Part shown: one piece after another, positions 33,238-40,443 of the stretch
Position numbering within the stretch: position 1 is the first letter of the stretch
Layout: every line of letters starts with the position of its first letter
From: an uncultured Bacteroidales bacterium
GTDB lineage: Bacteria; Bacteroidota; Bacteroidia; Bacteroidales; UBA932
Length of the DNA stretch: 64,000 bases
Assembly: GCA_944326355.1 (NCBI GenBank)
Contig: CALVDO010000002.1
Span: 1-64,000 of the forward strand
Direction: 5' to 3'
The notes under the pieces: generated by a model
What the model saw: only the letters and a program-made list of their open reading frames with translations
The model's database searches: none
Told to the model about the DNA's origin: nothing
Program-made: the position numbers and the translations under genes

Positions 33238-34020
33238 ATGATATCGTCAAAAGAACGCAGAGCCACAATTTTACAGCTGATATCGCAAAAGAGCAGGGTT
33301 TCGATAAGCGAGCTCAAGGAAATGTTCAACGTTTCGGAAGTTTCGCTCAGAAAAGACCTGAACACGATGCACAACGCGAGACTTCTCACTCGCACTCGCG
33401 GCGGAGCCATGAAAATTCCGGACACGGAGAGGGGCTATGACATCCCGATTTCGACAAAGAGATATGAGAACGTGAGGGAAAAGGAGGGCATCGGCAAGCT
33501 CGCCGCATCGCTTATAAATGACGGGGAGACGATACTTCTCGACTCCGGCACCACCACTTTTGAAATAGCGAGGAACCTGCACAGGTTCAAAAACCTGACC
33601 ATAGTGACCAACGCGATAAACATCGCCCTTGAACTGCAGAAATACGAAAGGTTTATGGTGATCCTGCTCGGAGGGCACGTGAGGGCATCATCTCTTTCCA
33701 TGGTAGGGCCACTGGCGGAATCAAACATAAAGTCATTCTACTGTGACAAGCTCTTTCTCGGAGTGGACAGCTTCAGTGTGAACGCCGGGATTTCCACCCC
33801 GAACCTTGAAGAGGCCAACCTCAACCAGACCATGATATCGATGTCAAAGGAGATTATCGCCGTGTTCGACTACAGCAAATGCCAGAAGAGAAGCTTCGCC
33901 CACATCTGTGATCTGGAGGATCTGGACGCGATAGTGTCAGACAGAAGATTCCCGTCGAGACTGAAGCCCGACCTGAAGAAAGCCGGAGTACAGCTTCACA
34001 TAGCTAATCTCGAAGACTGA
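33238..34020 (+). CDS. DeoR family transcriptional regulator
   Basis: The 260-residue regulator has a DeoR-type N-terminal helix-turn-helix (RRATILQLISQKSRVSISELKEMFNVSEVSLRKDLNTMHNARLLTRTRGGA) and the DeoRC sugar-phosphate sensing domain with DGETILLDSGTTTFEIARNL and VTNAINIALEL, plus FLGVDSFSVNAGISTPNLEEANLNQTMI. These usually repress sugar or polyol catabolic genes, with a phosphorylated sugar as effector. No catabolic gene is adjacent, so its target is unknown. Its last 17 bp overlap the convergent queH gene. Confidence 0.9.
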   Translation: MISSKERRATILQLISQKSRVSISELKEMFNVSEVSLRKDLNTMHNARLLTRTRGGAMKIPDTERGYDIPISTKRYENVREKEGIGKLAASLINDGETILLDSGTTTFEIARNLHRFKNLTIVTNAINIALELQKYERFMVILLGGHVRASSLSMVGPLAESNIKSFYCDKLFLGVDSFSVNAGISTPNLEEANLNQTMISMSKEIIAVFDYSKCQKRSFAHICDLEDLDAIVSDRRFPSRLKPDLKKAGVQLHIANLED

Positions 34021-34576
34021 ATTCACAGCCGCAGTAGCGCTGGTTGTAGAAACCGTATTGTTCAATGATCTGTCTGCGGCGTTCCTGCAGCCCGCCCTTT
34101 CGCCAGTTGCGGTCCCACCAGACCACGTCATCGTAAGGCTCGACAGCAAGACGCCCAGCCTCATTGATCTGGGCAAGACTCTTCCATCTGGACGAGGCTA
34201 GAGTGGTAGTGATGACTCTGATGCCATGCTCATGGGCGTACAGGGCGGCTCTGGAGAGTCTGAGACGGAAGCATTGCAGGCAGCGGCCTCCGCGCTCCGG
34301 CTCCTCTTCGAGACCCTTTACCGCCTTCAGCCAGCAATCGTGGTCATAATCTGCATCCACCATCTCCAGCCCGAGAGACTCCGCATATCGGCTGCATTCG
34401 TTTTTCCTGATCAGATACTCTTCCATCGGCCATATATTCGGATTGCAATAGTATATGACCGGCCTCACTCCTCCGTTCATCAGACATTCGATGATGGCTG
34501 ACGAACAGGGAGCGCAGCACGTGTGCAGAAGCACCGTCCCTGCCCCTCCGGGCACATTCAGATCAGTTTCCTTCAT
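34004..34576 (-). CDS. queH: epoxyqueuosine reductase QueH
   Basis: QueH reduces epoxyqueuosine to queuosine in the anticodon of certain tRNAs and is the non-homologous replacement of QueG. The 190-residue product has the expected cysteine pattern: LLHTCCAPCSS near the N-terminus, RCLQCFRLRL in the middle, and QRYCGCEFS at the C-terminus, with CNPNIWP. The frame runs 63 nt further upstream, but the promoter box at 34637-34644 would then overlap the start, so the ATG at 34576 is chosen. Two 12-bp direct repeats (34588-34621) fill the leader. It overlaps the convergent DeoR gene by 17 bp. Confidence 0.88.
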   Translation of the reverse strand: MKETDLNVPGGAGTVLLHTCCAPCSSAIIECLMNGGVRPVIYYCNPNIWPMEEYLIRKNECSRYAESLGLEMVDADYDHDCWLKAVKGLEEEPERGGRCLQCFRLRLSRAALYAHEHGIRVITTTLASSRWKSLAQINEAGRLAVEPYDDVVWWDRNWRKGGLQERRRQIIEQYGFYNQRYCGCEFSLRD

Positions 34577-34587
34577 GACTTCAAGAT

Positions 34588-34621
34588 ATTGATGCGATCG
34601 GGCGCAACCATTGATGCGATC
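34588..34621 (-). repeat. 12-bp direct repeats in the queH leader
   Basis: Identical 12-bp units at 34588-34599 and 34610-34621 repeat with a 22-bp period, about two helical turns, between the queH promoter and start codon. The spacing suits a dimeric regulator or a structured leader. No preQ1 riboswitch pattern is evident. Confidence 0.7.
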
Positions 34622-34636
34622 AGACGCATCCCGGCG

Positions 34637-34644
34637 CAAACTTA
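34637..34644 (-). promoter_or_regulatory. -7 promoter box for queH
   Basis: The minus strand reads TAAGTTTG followed by C, an exact TAnnTTTG match, 60 bp upstream of the start chosen. It is divergent from the NhaC promoter. Confidence 0.6.
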
Positions 34645-34687
34645 GGCAAAATCATCGGATTACGGCAGAGGGATGAAAGAAAAAATC

Positions 34688-34695
34688 TATCTTTG
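34688..34695 (+). promoter_or_regulatory. -7 promoter box for the NhaC gene
   Basis: TATCTTTG followed by C is an exact consensus match. It overlaps the upstream end of the open frame (34693), which excludes the longest start. Confidence 0.6.
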
Positions 34696-34746
34696 CACCC
34701 GTCAATGAGAGGGAAAGACACACATAAAGAACAGACAATCACCGGA

Positions 34747-36036
34747 ATGACACGACGAACACAGATGAACGGATGGCTGGCGCTCAGCCCTATGGCAGTT
34801 TTTCTGCTCACATATCTGCTATCGTCGGCTCTTACGGGAGACTTCTACAGGATTCCGATAGCATCGGCATTTCTGCTGGCGTCGGCATACGCGCTTCTGA
34901 TTACCAGAGGCGAGACGGCGGAAGAGAAGATCGCGATATTCTCCGCCGGAGCCGGAGACAGGAATGTGCTGATGATGATATGGATATTCGTGCTTGCCGG
35001 GGCATTCGCCAACACTGCGGAGACGATAGGAGCGATAGACGCATCCGTCAATCTCGTTCTCGCCATACTCCCCGACAAGCTGGTGCTTGCCGGCATATTT
35101 TTAGCTTCCTGCTTCATTTCCATGTCGATAGGCACAAGCGTAGGTACAATTGTGGCCCTTGTTCCCGTGGCGGCCGGCATAGCGATGGAGACAGGCGCGG
35201 ACGTGCCGTTCATGACGGCCATTGTGGCGGGAGGAGCTTTCTTCGGAGACAATCTGTCGTTCATCTCGGACACGACCATAGCATCGACCCGCACTCAGGA
35301 ATGCGGCATGAGAGACAAATTCAGAGTGAACATAAGAATCGTCGCCCCTGCTGCACTGCTTGTCACCGTCATCTATGTGATCATGGGGCTTGAAGGCGGC
35401 GCGGACACTCAGAGTTCTCCGATAGAATGGGTGAAACTCGTGCCGTATGCGCTCGTCATCGGCCTGGCGGTAGCAGGCGTGAACGTAGTCTCGGTGCTGG
35501 CAGTCGGGATTGCCGTCAACGCGGTCATAGGATTCGCCTATGGAAGCCTCACATGGGCAGGGTGGCTTGAGTCTGTAGGCAAGGGAATCGGCTCGATGGG
35601 CGAGCTCATCATCGTGACCATGCTTGCCGGAGGGATGCTAGAGCTGATAAGGCACAACGGCGGACTCGACTTCATCATAAGGCTTATGACCCGCAGGATC
35701 AGGAGCAAGAGAGGGGCGGAGCTCAGCATAGCGGCCCTTGTCAGCCTCGCCAACCTGTGCACGGCCAACAATACGATAGCAATCATCACCACAGGACGCA
35801 TCGCTAAAGACATCACGGCGAAGTTCGGTCTCGATCCCCGCAAGACCGCGAGCATCCTTGACACTTTCTCATGCTTCGTTCAGGGCCTGATCCCGTATGG
35901 GGCACAGCTGCTTATGGCTTCAGGACTTGCCGGGGTCTCCGCCTTCTCCATCATCAGATACCTGTATTATCCGTTCACGATGGGAATCTGCGCCCTTCTT
36001 GCGATACTGCTCCGACTTCCGAAGAAATACTCCTGA
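34747..36036 (+). CDS. Na+/H+ antiporter, NhaC family
   Basis: This polytopic inner-membrane protein (429 residues, about 11-12 helices) belongs to the NhaC-type Na+/H+ antiporters. The signatures are MMIWIFVLAGAFANTAETIGAIDASVNL, FISMSIGTSVGTIVALVPVAAGIA, FFGDNLSFISDTTIASTRTQECGMRDKF and CTANNTIAIITTGRIAKDI. It would export Na+ (or take up H+) for pH and sodium homeostasis, though some relatives carry amino acids. The start at 34747 follows the promoter; ATG codons at 34705 and 34765 are alternatives. The last 117 bp overlap the convergent DUF4491 gene, an unusually long overlap. Confidence 0.85.
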   Translation: MTRRTQMNGWLALSPMAVFLLTYLLSSALTGDFYRIPIASAFLLASAYALLITRGETAEEKIAIFSAGAGDRNVLMMIWIFVLAGAFANTAETIGAIDASVNLVLAILPDKLVLAGIFLASCFISMSIGTSVGTIVALVPVAAGIAMETGADVPFMTAIVAGGAFFGDNLSFISDTTIASTRTQECGMRDKFRVNIRIVAPAALLVTVIYVIMGLEGGADTQSSPIEWVKLVPYALVIGLAVAGVNVVSVLAVGIAVNAVIGFAYGSLTWAGWLESVGKGIGSMGELIIVTMLAGGMLELIRHNGGLDFIIRLMTRRIRSKRGAELSIAALVSLANLCTANNTIAIITTGRIAKDITAKFGLDPRKTASILDTFSCFVQGLIPYGAQLLMASGLAGVSAFSIIRYLYYPFTMGICALLAILLRLPKKYS

Positions 36037-36333
36037 GGTCGCTCCGGCCTTTTTCGGATTGGCGGGGAACCACCCTTTCTCAACGCGCTTCTCCTGCTCG
36101 AAAAGCTCGAGAATCGACCAGAAGCACGAGAACGCCAGCACGCCGGTTATCGTTGAGCCGACGAGATTCTCTATGAAAAACGAGCCGACCGTGAACAGAA
36201 GTCCCGCAACGAGAAACACCCACCAGCATTTCCGGCCGAAATGGTACTCCGCCCTTATGACTATGGGATGGAAACATCCGATAATGAGAAATGTGGCCAA
36301 GCCGACTATGATTCCGCTGAAATTCAATTCCAT
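35920..36333 (-). CDS. DUF4491 family membrane protein with extended C-terminus
   Basis: The first 97 residues match the small DUF4491 family of Bacteroidota membrane proteins: three hydrophobic segments, FSGIIVGLATFLIIGCFHPIVIRAEYHFG, WWVFLVAGLLFTVGSFFI, and STITGVLAFSCFWSILELFEQEKRVEKGWFPANPK. Family members normally stop shortly after this point. Here the frame continues for 40 hydrophilic residues, read from the antisense strand of the NhaC gene, so the original stop was probably lost. It starts 10 bp after the LuxR-type gene and is probably co-transcribed with it. Confidence 0.75.
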   Translation of the reverse strand: MELNFSGIIVGLATFLIIGCFHPIVIRAEYHFGRKCWWVFLVAGLLFTVGSFFIENLVGSTITGVLAFSCFWSILELFEQEKRVEKGWFPANPKKAGATSGVFLRKSEQYRKKGADSHRERIIQVSDDGEGGDPGKS

Positions 36334-36343
36334 GTTTATTGTA

Positions 36344-36949
36344 TTATTCGACTGATCCGGAGTCGATGAGGTTGTTAAGGAGAGCGTACACCGTGAGTCC
36401 GGCCACCGTCTTGATGCCCGTCTTGCGGGTGATGTTCTTCCTGTGGGTGATCACTGTGTAGATGGATATGTTGTATAGGTCGGCTATCTCCTTGTTAAGC
36501 ATCCCCTTAGCCACACAGATAAGTATCTCCTTCTCCCTTGTGGAGAGCTCATGGCTGTCGGATTTCGGAGTTTCCTGCCGGGAGGAGAGCGCCGTCCTGA
36601 GTTTCTTTATTATGACAGGCGGGGCGTCATAGATGCCGATGACTTCATCATACTGCTTCCACACCTCGTCCTCCATGACTACAGTCTGAAGAGCCACGAC
36701 CGCCACATCTGTGTACTCGGCGATGTAGCTGCGCCCAACAGGCCTCGTGGCGTAGTCAAACACCACAGGATCGATTATTATGAGGTCCGCGTCGATATTC
36801 CTTAGCCTCGCCTCGCTTGTCCTGGATATGTCTGAGAGGATGCCTGCGACCCGAAATTCGCCGAGATCGCTGAACACGCCCTCTATTCCCCGGACCATTA
36901 TCCGCGATGGAATTATCAGCAGGACATTTTTACTGCTATCGTTTTTCAT
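36344..36949 (-). CDS. LuxR-type response regulator
   Basis: This 201-residue regulator has an N-terminal receiver-like domain with Asp in LIIIDPVVFDY, but poorly conserved otherwise (no obvious partner acidic pair), and a C-terminal LuxR/NarL helix-turn-helix with ELSTREKEILICVAKGMLNKEIADLYNISIYTVITHRKNITRKTGIKTVAGLTVYALLNNLID. No histidine kinase is adjacent. It overlaps the upstream hemerythrin-domain gene by 14 bp, so the two are translationally coupled and probably belong to one regulatory unit. Whether the receiver is phosphorylated cannot be judged. Confidence 0.85.
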   Translation of the reverse strand: MKNDSSKNVLLIIPSRIMVRGIEGVFSDLGEFRVAGILSDISRTSEARLRNIDADLIIIDPVVFDYATRPVGRSYIAEYTDVAVVALQTVVMEDEVWKQYDEVIGIYDAPPVIIKKLRTALSSRQETPKSDSHELSTREKEILICVAKGMLNKEIADLYNISIYTVITHRKNITRKTGIKTVAGLTVYALLNNLIDSGSVE

Positions 36950-37652
36950 TTTCCTCCAACCTGTTTACCATCGGCACGAGAACATTGTTCTCTATGAGCG
37001 TGTGCCTGTCGAGATCATCCTCAAGGAAGAAGATGTGATAGAGCACGCGGTTTCTCAGGACAGTGTCGCATGCTGACGGGAGATATTTCATGACTATGTT
37101 CTTGAGATCGTTGAGCTTTTCATCAATACTGCTGTGATTCTCCTCGAACTGCTCGATCGAATAGCCGTCGTGAGGCTCTCCCGTGAGCAGCGCACGCACG
37201 TATGGGAACACGGTGTCCTCCTCGTATGCGAAGTGGTTTTCAAGTTCCTGCCTGTATTCGGAGAAGAAACGGCGGATGACCGTCTTCTGCTTCTCGTCGC
37301 ACGGCTTCACGAGCTCTTCAAGAGAAGCCTCGAGCCGCTTCAGCTCGTCATTAGTGTAGAATGAATGCGACTTGTGGAGATACTTCACCACATCCGTCGG
37401 CCCGCTGCTCTTGAGCAGGTCGTTCGGAGCCACATAATCATCATAGGTGTACACTCCGCATATAAGCAGAAAAGCGCCGGGGTCTACGCCGTTTGAGGCG
37501 CACACTTCCCCGACCGTGTGCTCTCCGAAGCCGAGATCTATCCCGAGACGGGACAGCACGGAAAGGAGGGCGTAGTTCAGCTCTATGAGATCCGCCAGCT
37601 TCATCGACGGAGACAGCACCATTCTGGACGCTTCTTTATCAATTTTATCCAT
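36936..37652 (-). CDS. hemerythrin-domain protein (ScdA/YtfE-like)
   Basis: This 238-residue protein is related to the Ric (YtfE/ScdA) di-iron proteins that repair Fe-S clusters after nitrosative or oxidative damage. The N-terminal domain (about residues 1-95) has LADLIELNYALLSVLSRLGIDLGFGEHTVGEVC, which corresponds to ScdA_N. The C-terminal hemerythrin-type four-helix bundle carries the likely metal ligands His and Glu in KYLHKSHSFY, ENHFAYEEDTVFPYV, EENHSSIDEK and RVLYHIFFLEDDLDRHTLIENNVLVPMV. The Met at 37652 gives a usual N-terminus (MDKIDKEASR); the longer frame adds MKRRRH. It leads into the LuxR-type regulator, suggesting a redox or NO sensor pair. Confidence 0.85.
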   Translation of the reverse strand: MDKIDKEASRMVLSPSMKLADLIELNYALLSVLSRLGIDLGFGEHTVGEVCASNGVDPGAFLLICGVYTYDDYVAPNDLLKSSGPTDVVKYLHKSHSFYTNDELKRLEASLEELVKPCDEKQKTVIRRFFSEYRQELENHFAYEEDTVFPYVRALLTGEPHDGYSIEQFEENHSSIDEKLNDLKNIVMKYLPSACDTVLRNRVLYHIFFLEDDLDRHTLIENNVLVPMVNRLEENEKR

Positions 37653-37686
37653 GTGTCTTCTTCTTTTCACTAAACAAGTCCTCCGG

Positions 37687-37694
37687 CAAAGTTA
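37687..37694 (-). promoter_or_regulatory. -7 promoter box for the hemerythrin/LuxR/DUF4491 group
   Basis: The minus strand reads TAACTTTG, an exact TAnnTTTG match, 34 bp upstream of the start chosen. It lies downstream of the terminator at 37712-37750, so the operon is separate from the upstream small RNA. Confidence 0.55.
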
Positions 37695-37711
37695 ATCAAT
37701 GTAATGTCCCG

Positions 37712-37750
37712 ACAAAAACAAAAAGGACCGTCCGCTTCGGGAGCAGTCCT
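37712..37750 (-). terminator. intrinsic terminator of the candidate small RNA
   Basis: A stem of AGGAC with GTCCT (37724-37728 with 37746-37750), extended by TCC with GGA, encloses a short loop; on the minus strand it is followed by TTTTTGTTTTTG. Confidence 0.7.
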
Positions 37751-37895
37751 CTTTGCAATGCTTTCACAATGATGATTCGCATCAGCACCGGATCTGAAAG
37801 AGAGCCCGAAAACACGAGATTTCCAGAGCGTCTTTCTCTACAACAATTAAAAGGATCTAAACTTTTTAACTATATGGCCTAAAATCTCAATCTTC
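37712..37895 (-). ncRNA. candidate stand-alone small RNA
   Basis: The 297-bp gap between the PepSY gene and the hemerythrin gene holds a consensus promoter box (37901-37908), about 180 bp without a plausible coding frame, and an intrinsic terminator (37712-37750), all on the minus strand. A local stem pairs GAAAGA with TCTTTC around 37793-37839. Size (about 184 nt) is in the range of 6S RNA, but I do not see a closing stem joining the ends, so that identity is only a possibility. It could instead be an unrecognised leader RNA, but the terminator is followed by a separate promoter for the next gene. Confidence 0.45.
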
Positions 37896-37900
37896 GTATG

Positions 37901-37908
37901 CAAAGGTA
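37901..37908 (-). promoter_or_regulatory. -7 promoter box for the candidate small RNA
   Basis: The minus strand reads TACCTTTG followed by C, an exact consensus match; the nearest start codon in this direction is about 250 bp away and beyond a terminator. Confidence 0.55.
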
Positions 37909-37967
37909 CTGCCCCGCGTGCCGTCGGTCAATACCAAGAAATTGGGAAAATGTGAACCGCCGCATCA

Positions 37968-39197
37968 TTAATGATGATGAACACGGCCTCTGGCGGCAAG
38001 ACGCCTGATCCATAGCCAGTAGCCGGTAAGAGGCAGGGATGCGCCGAGAAGGGAGGCAAGGAAGGCGAGGATGCGTGTCAGGATGCCGCCCCAGCTGCCG
38101 ACATGGACTGAATATATCCAGCCGCGGAGTTTGGTGGCCCTGTCGGCGTCGCGGTAAAGTGAAGACTTCGTGATCTCGCCGCTATCCGCGTCAAAGAAAT
38201 GACGGTCTGCCGCCCTGCGGTTGCCGAGCCTGTCGAATGAAACGGACGCGACGCCGTCTGAGACGGTGATCGCCTCATAGTCCGCATTGGATGCCGCGAG
38301 GGTCTCGTAGACTCGGTGCCAGATGTTGGCACTTTCCACTACGGATAGCGTCGCTTCATTGCCAAAGCCCGGCCCTGAGGCGGCTTTGCCTGCCACAGTT
38401 CGGACGTCGGCGGCATGCGCAGAGGCGGACCCGCCGTTTGCTGCTGAGCCGTGCGAGGCGGAGACTTCGGCGCCGAAAAGGCGGTAGAAGCCGGTCCTGT
38501 ACCACTGGAACGACCATGTGAGGCCGGAGAGGGCCATGGCGAGCAGAAAGACGACGGCGTACATTCCGCCTGCCACATGCAGGTCATGCCAGAATCGACG
38601 GCTGCCGCCATGAAGAGAGATCTTCAGCCTGTTCTTCAGCGCGGCGGCGTTTCGCGGCCACCAGATGACGATGCCGGAAATGAGCACGATGACGAACATC
38701 AGCACGCTCACGCCTACGATGATCTTGCCCCAGAAGACAGTCTCGCCCGGCTTCATCGTGTCAAGAAGCCAGCGATGCATCCGGAACATGAAGGTGAAGA
38801 ACGGAGCACGCTCGTACCTGCCGAGGATTTCGCCGGTGTACTGGTTGACATGGACGGCGGCACGGCGCGGCTTGCTCAGCCCGACTTTCCAGGAACGCTC
38901 CGGGTCGGCCGATACGGTGACGCCGGTGACTTTGACGTCTTCCGGAAGCGTTGCCGCCACAATCGCGGCAACACTGTCCACAGTCAGAGTCGGCGATGAC
39001 TCGCCGGAGTCCCCTACCGCGTCTGGAGATCCTGCCGCACATGAAGAAGGCGCCTCGACGAAATGGAGATGCGGATGAACAAACTCCATGACCTCCTTCT
39101 CAAAGACGAGCATCGCCCCAGAGAAACATATCAAAGTGACCGCCAGTCCGAACGGGACTGACAGCCACAGATGCACTTTTGCAGAGAGACGTCTCAT
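37968..39197 (-). CDS. PepSY-associated TM protein
   Basis: This 409-residue inner-membrane protein has four membrane segments in the PepSY_TM arrangement: an N-terminal helix with HLWLSVPFGLAVTLICFSGAMLVFEKEV, two further helices around residues 155-245 (ISGIVIWWPRN follows one), and a C-terminal helix with LGASLPLTGYWLWIRR. PepSY domains flank the soluble loops, with VHVNQYTGEILG and FFDADSGEI. Family members (PiuB-like) are linked to siderophore or heme uptake and may reduce iron. It lies 1 bp downstream of the TonB receptor fragment, which supports an iron role. The protein ends in HHH. Confidence 0.85.
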   Translation of the reverse strand: MRRLSAKVHLWLSVPFGLAVTLICFSGAMLVFEKEVMEFVHPHLHFVEAPSSCAAGSPDAVGDSGESSPTLTVDSVAAIVAATLPEDVKVTGVTVSADPERSWKVGLSKPRRAAVHVNQYTGEILGRYERAPFFTFMFRMHRWLLDTMKPGETVFWGKIIVGVSVLMFVIVLISGIVIWWPRNAAALKNRLKISLHGGSRRFWHDLHVAGGMYAVVFLLAMALSGLTWSFQWYRTGFYRLFGAEVSASHGSAANGGSASAHAADVRTVAGKAASGPGFGNEATLSVVESANIWHRVYETLAASNADYEAITVSDGVASVSFDRLGNRRAADRHFFDADSGEITKSSLYRDADRATKLRGWIYSVHVGSWGGILTRILAFLASLLGASLPLTGYWLWIRRLAARGRVHHH

Positions 39198-39198
39198 G

Positions 39199-40347
39199 TC
39201 ACTGCACAGGATACAGCTTTCCTACGGCGTTGATGGAGTCACAGTTCACTGATATTCCCTTTACGGCCGCAGCTGTCTCAGGGTCGATTCTGTAGACCGC
39301 CGGGGAGGCGCCGTCATTCGTCACGAGAGAGACATGGAACATGGCATATCCACCTGACTTCTCCTCAATGTTGAAATTGCGGTTTCTGTTGGTGACGATG
39401 TTGACGACTCCGCCGAGGGCGTCTGTGCCGAATCCCACCGGGACCACGCCTTTGTAGACTTCTATCCTTTCCGCGAAATTGACCGGAATGTTGTTGAGAC
39501 TGAACGAACTGCCGACTCCCTCCTGGGGAACGCCGTCGATGAAGACCTTTACATGGCGGCCGCTGAAGCCGTCCAGCATAAGCTGCATGTCTGAGCCTAC
39601 TCCTCCCGACTCGCGGAGTTTCATGCCCGGAAGACGGGTAAGCGCGTCGCTGAGATTCTGCGTAGAGTTGCCGAGCCCCTTCACGTCCACAGCCACCGCG
39701 TTGAAAGCCGAACGCTTCACTCTGCCGACTCCTCCAGCAGCGGTCACCACAGCCTCGTCAAGGGCTTCGTTCTCCGGATCGAGGATGACCTCTATATAAT
39801 CTCCGTGGCAGATGGGCATCCGGCAGGAGTCCAGGCCGGAATCCCGGCGACCGACGCCTTCGCCGCTGCCCCGGCCGGAATCATGGCGGCCGTCAGGACC
39901 GGAATCGTGGCCGCCGTCAGAGCCTCGAAGGCCGTCGAAAGCCGATCCGGATCTGTCTCCACGACCTCGGCCATGCCCGGTCTTGTTGCCGAGAGGATAG
40001 CGGCCCGGGCCTCCCGGACGGGTGGAGGCGAGACGCACCGGCCTTTCTACCGTGCCGTAGCCCACGGCCGAGATGACCAGCACATAGTCCCCTTCCGGAG
40101 CAGTAAGCGTCCAGCTACCGTCGTCGGCAGTCTGAGTCCCGTAGTGAGTATCTTTGAAATATATCGTCGCGAAATTGATGCTTCCTTCACCATCGCTACC
40201 GAACACCGTTCCGGAGACAGTCCTCTCGTCATGAGCCCTGGCCTCGGCAGCCAGAATCATCATGACTGACATGAAGGCGACGCGGACTGCGCCCGCAATG
40301 AAACCGGAATCTGCGACAAATCTGAATAAAACCCTTTGAATCCCCAT
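39199..40347 (-). pseudogene. chimeric TonB-dependent receptor fragment (plug without barrel)
   Basis: This is a 382-residue reading frame that starts as a normal TonB-dependent outer-membrane receptor. It has a hydrophobic N-terminal export signal, a carboxypeptidase-regulatory-like domain (TVSGTVFGSDGEGSINFATIYF, about residue 45), and a plug domain with ALDEAVVTAAGG, QNLSDALTRLPGMKLRESGG, VKVFIDGVP and DALGGVVNIVTNR. The beta-barrel (normally 450 or more residues) is missing. Instead the frame continues directly into about 55 residues with YRIDPETAAAVKGISVNCDSINAVGKL, which resemble the C-terminus of a DUF4374 protein, a common downstream partner. An in-frame deletion fusing two adjacent genes is the simplest reading. 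A low-complexity insert (39814-40020) separates the first domain from the plug. It is unlikely to work as a transporter. Confidence 0.7.
39873..39920 (-). repeat. 24-bp imperfect tandem repeat in the receptor linker
   Basis: Two 24-bp units (39873-39896 and 39897-39920) encode the Gly/His/Asp/Ser-rich stretch GGHDSGPDGRHDSG; a partial third unit is recognisable near 39836-39850. Confidence 0.6.
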
Positions 40348-40372
40348 CTGCACCTGTCATTTTTGTGAGGTG

Positions 40373-40380
40373 CAAAGATA
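40373..40380 (-). promoter_or_regulatory. -7 promoter box for the TonB fragment and PepSY gene
   Basis: The minus strand reads TATCTTTG followed by C, an exact consensus match, 25 bp upstream of the ATG at 40347. It shows that the fragment and PepSY gene can be transcribed independently of ccsBA. Confidence 0.6.
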
Positions 40381-40443
40381 CAGCCGCAGGGGTCAAGGGG
40401 GCAATCCCAATTTGTTGGTATTACGCACCGGGCGCTTAATGGG

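Noticed and set aside
33238..34020. DeoR-family gene as the target of the sigma-54 promoter
   Set aside because: A very strong terminator lies between the promoter and the gene, and the gene has its own -7 box; read-through cannot be excluded but is not the first reading.
34577..34644. preQ1 riboswitch upstream of queH
   Set aside because: The short pseudoknot pattern of preQ1 riboswitches is not seen; the leader consists mainly of two direct repeats.
37712..37895. Signal recognition particle RNA or tmRNA
   Set aside because: The conserved GGAAGGAAGCAGCC-type apical loop of SRP RNA and the tRNA-like ends of tmRNA are absent.
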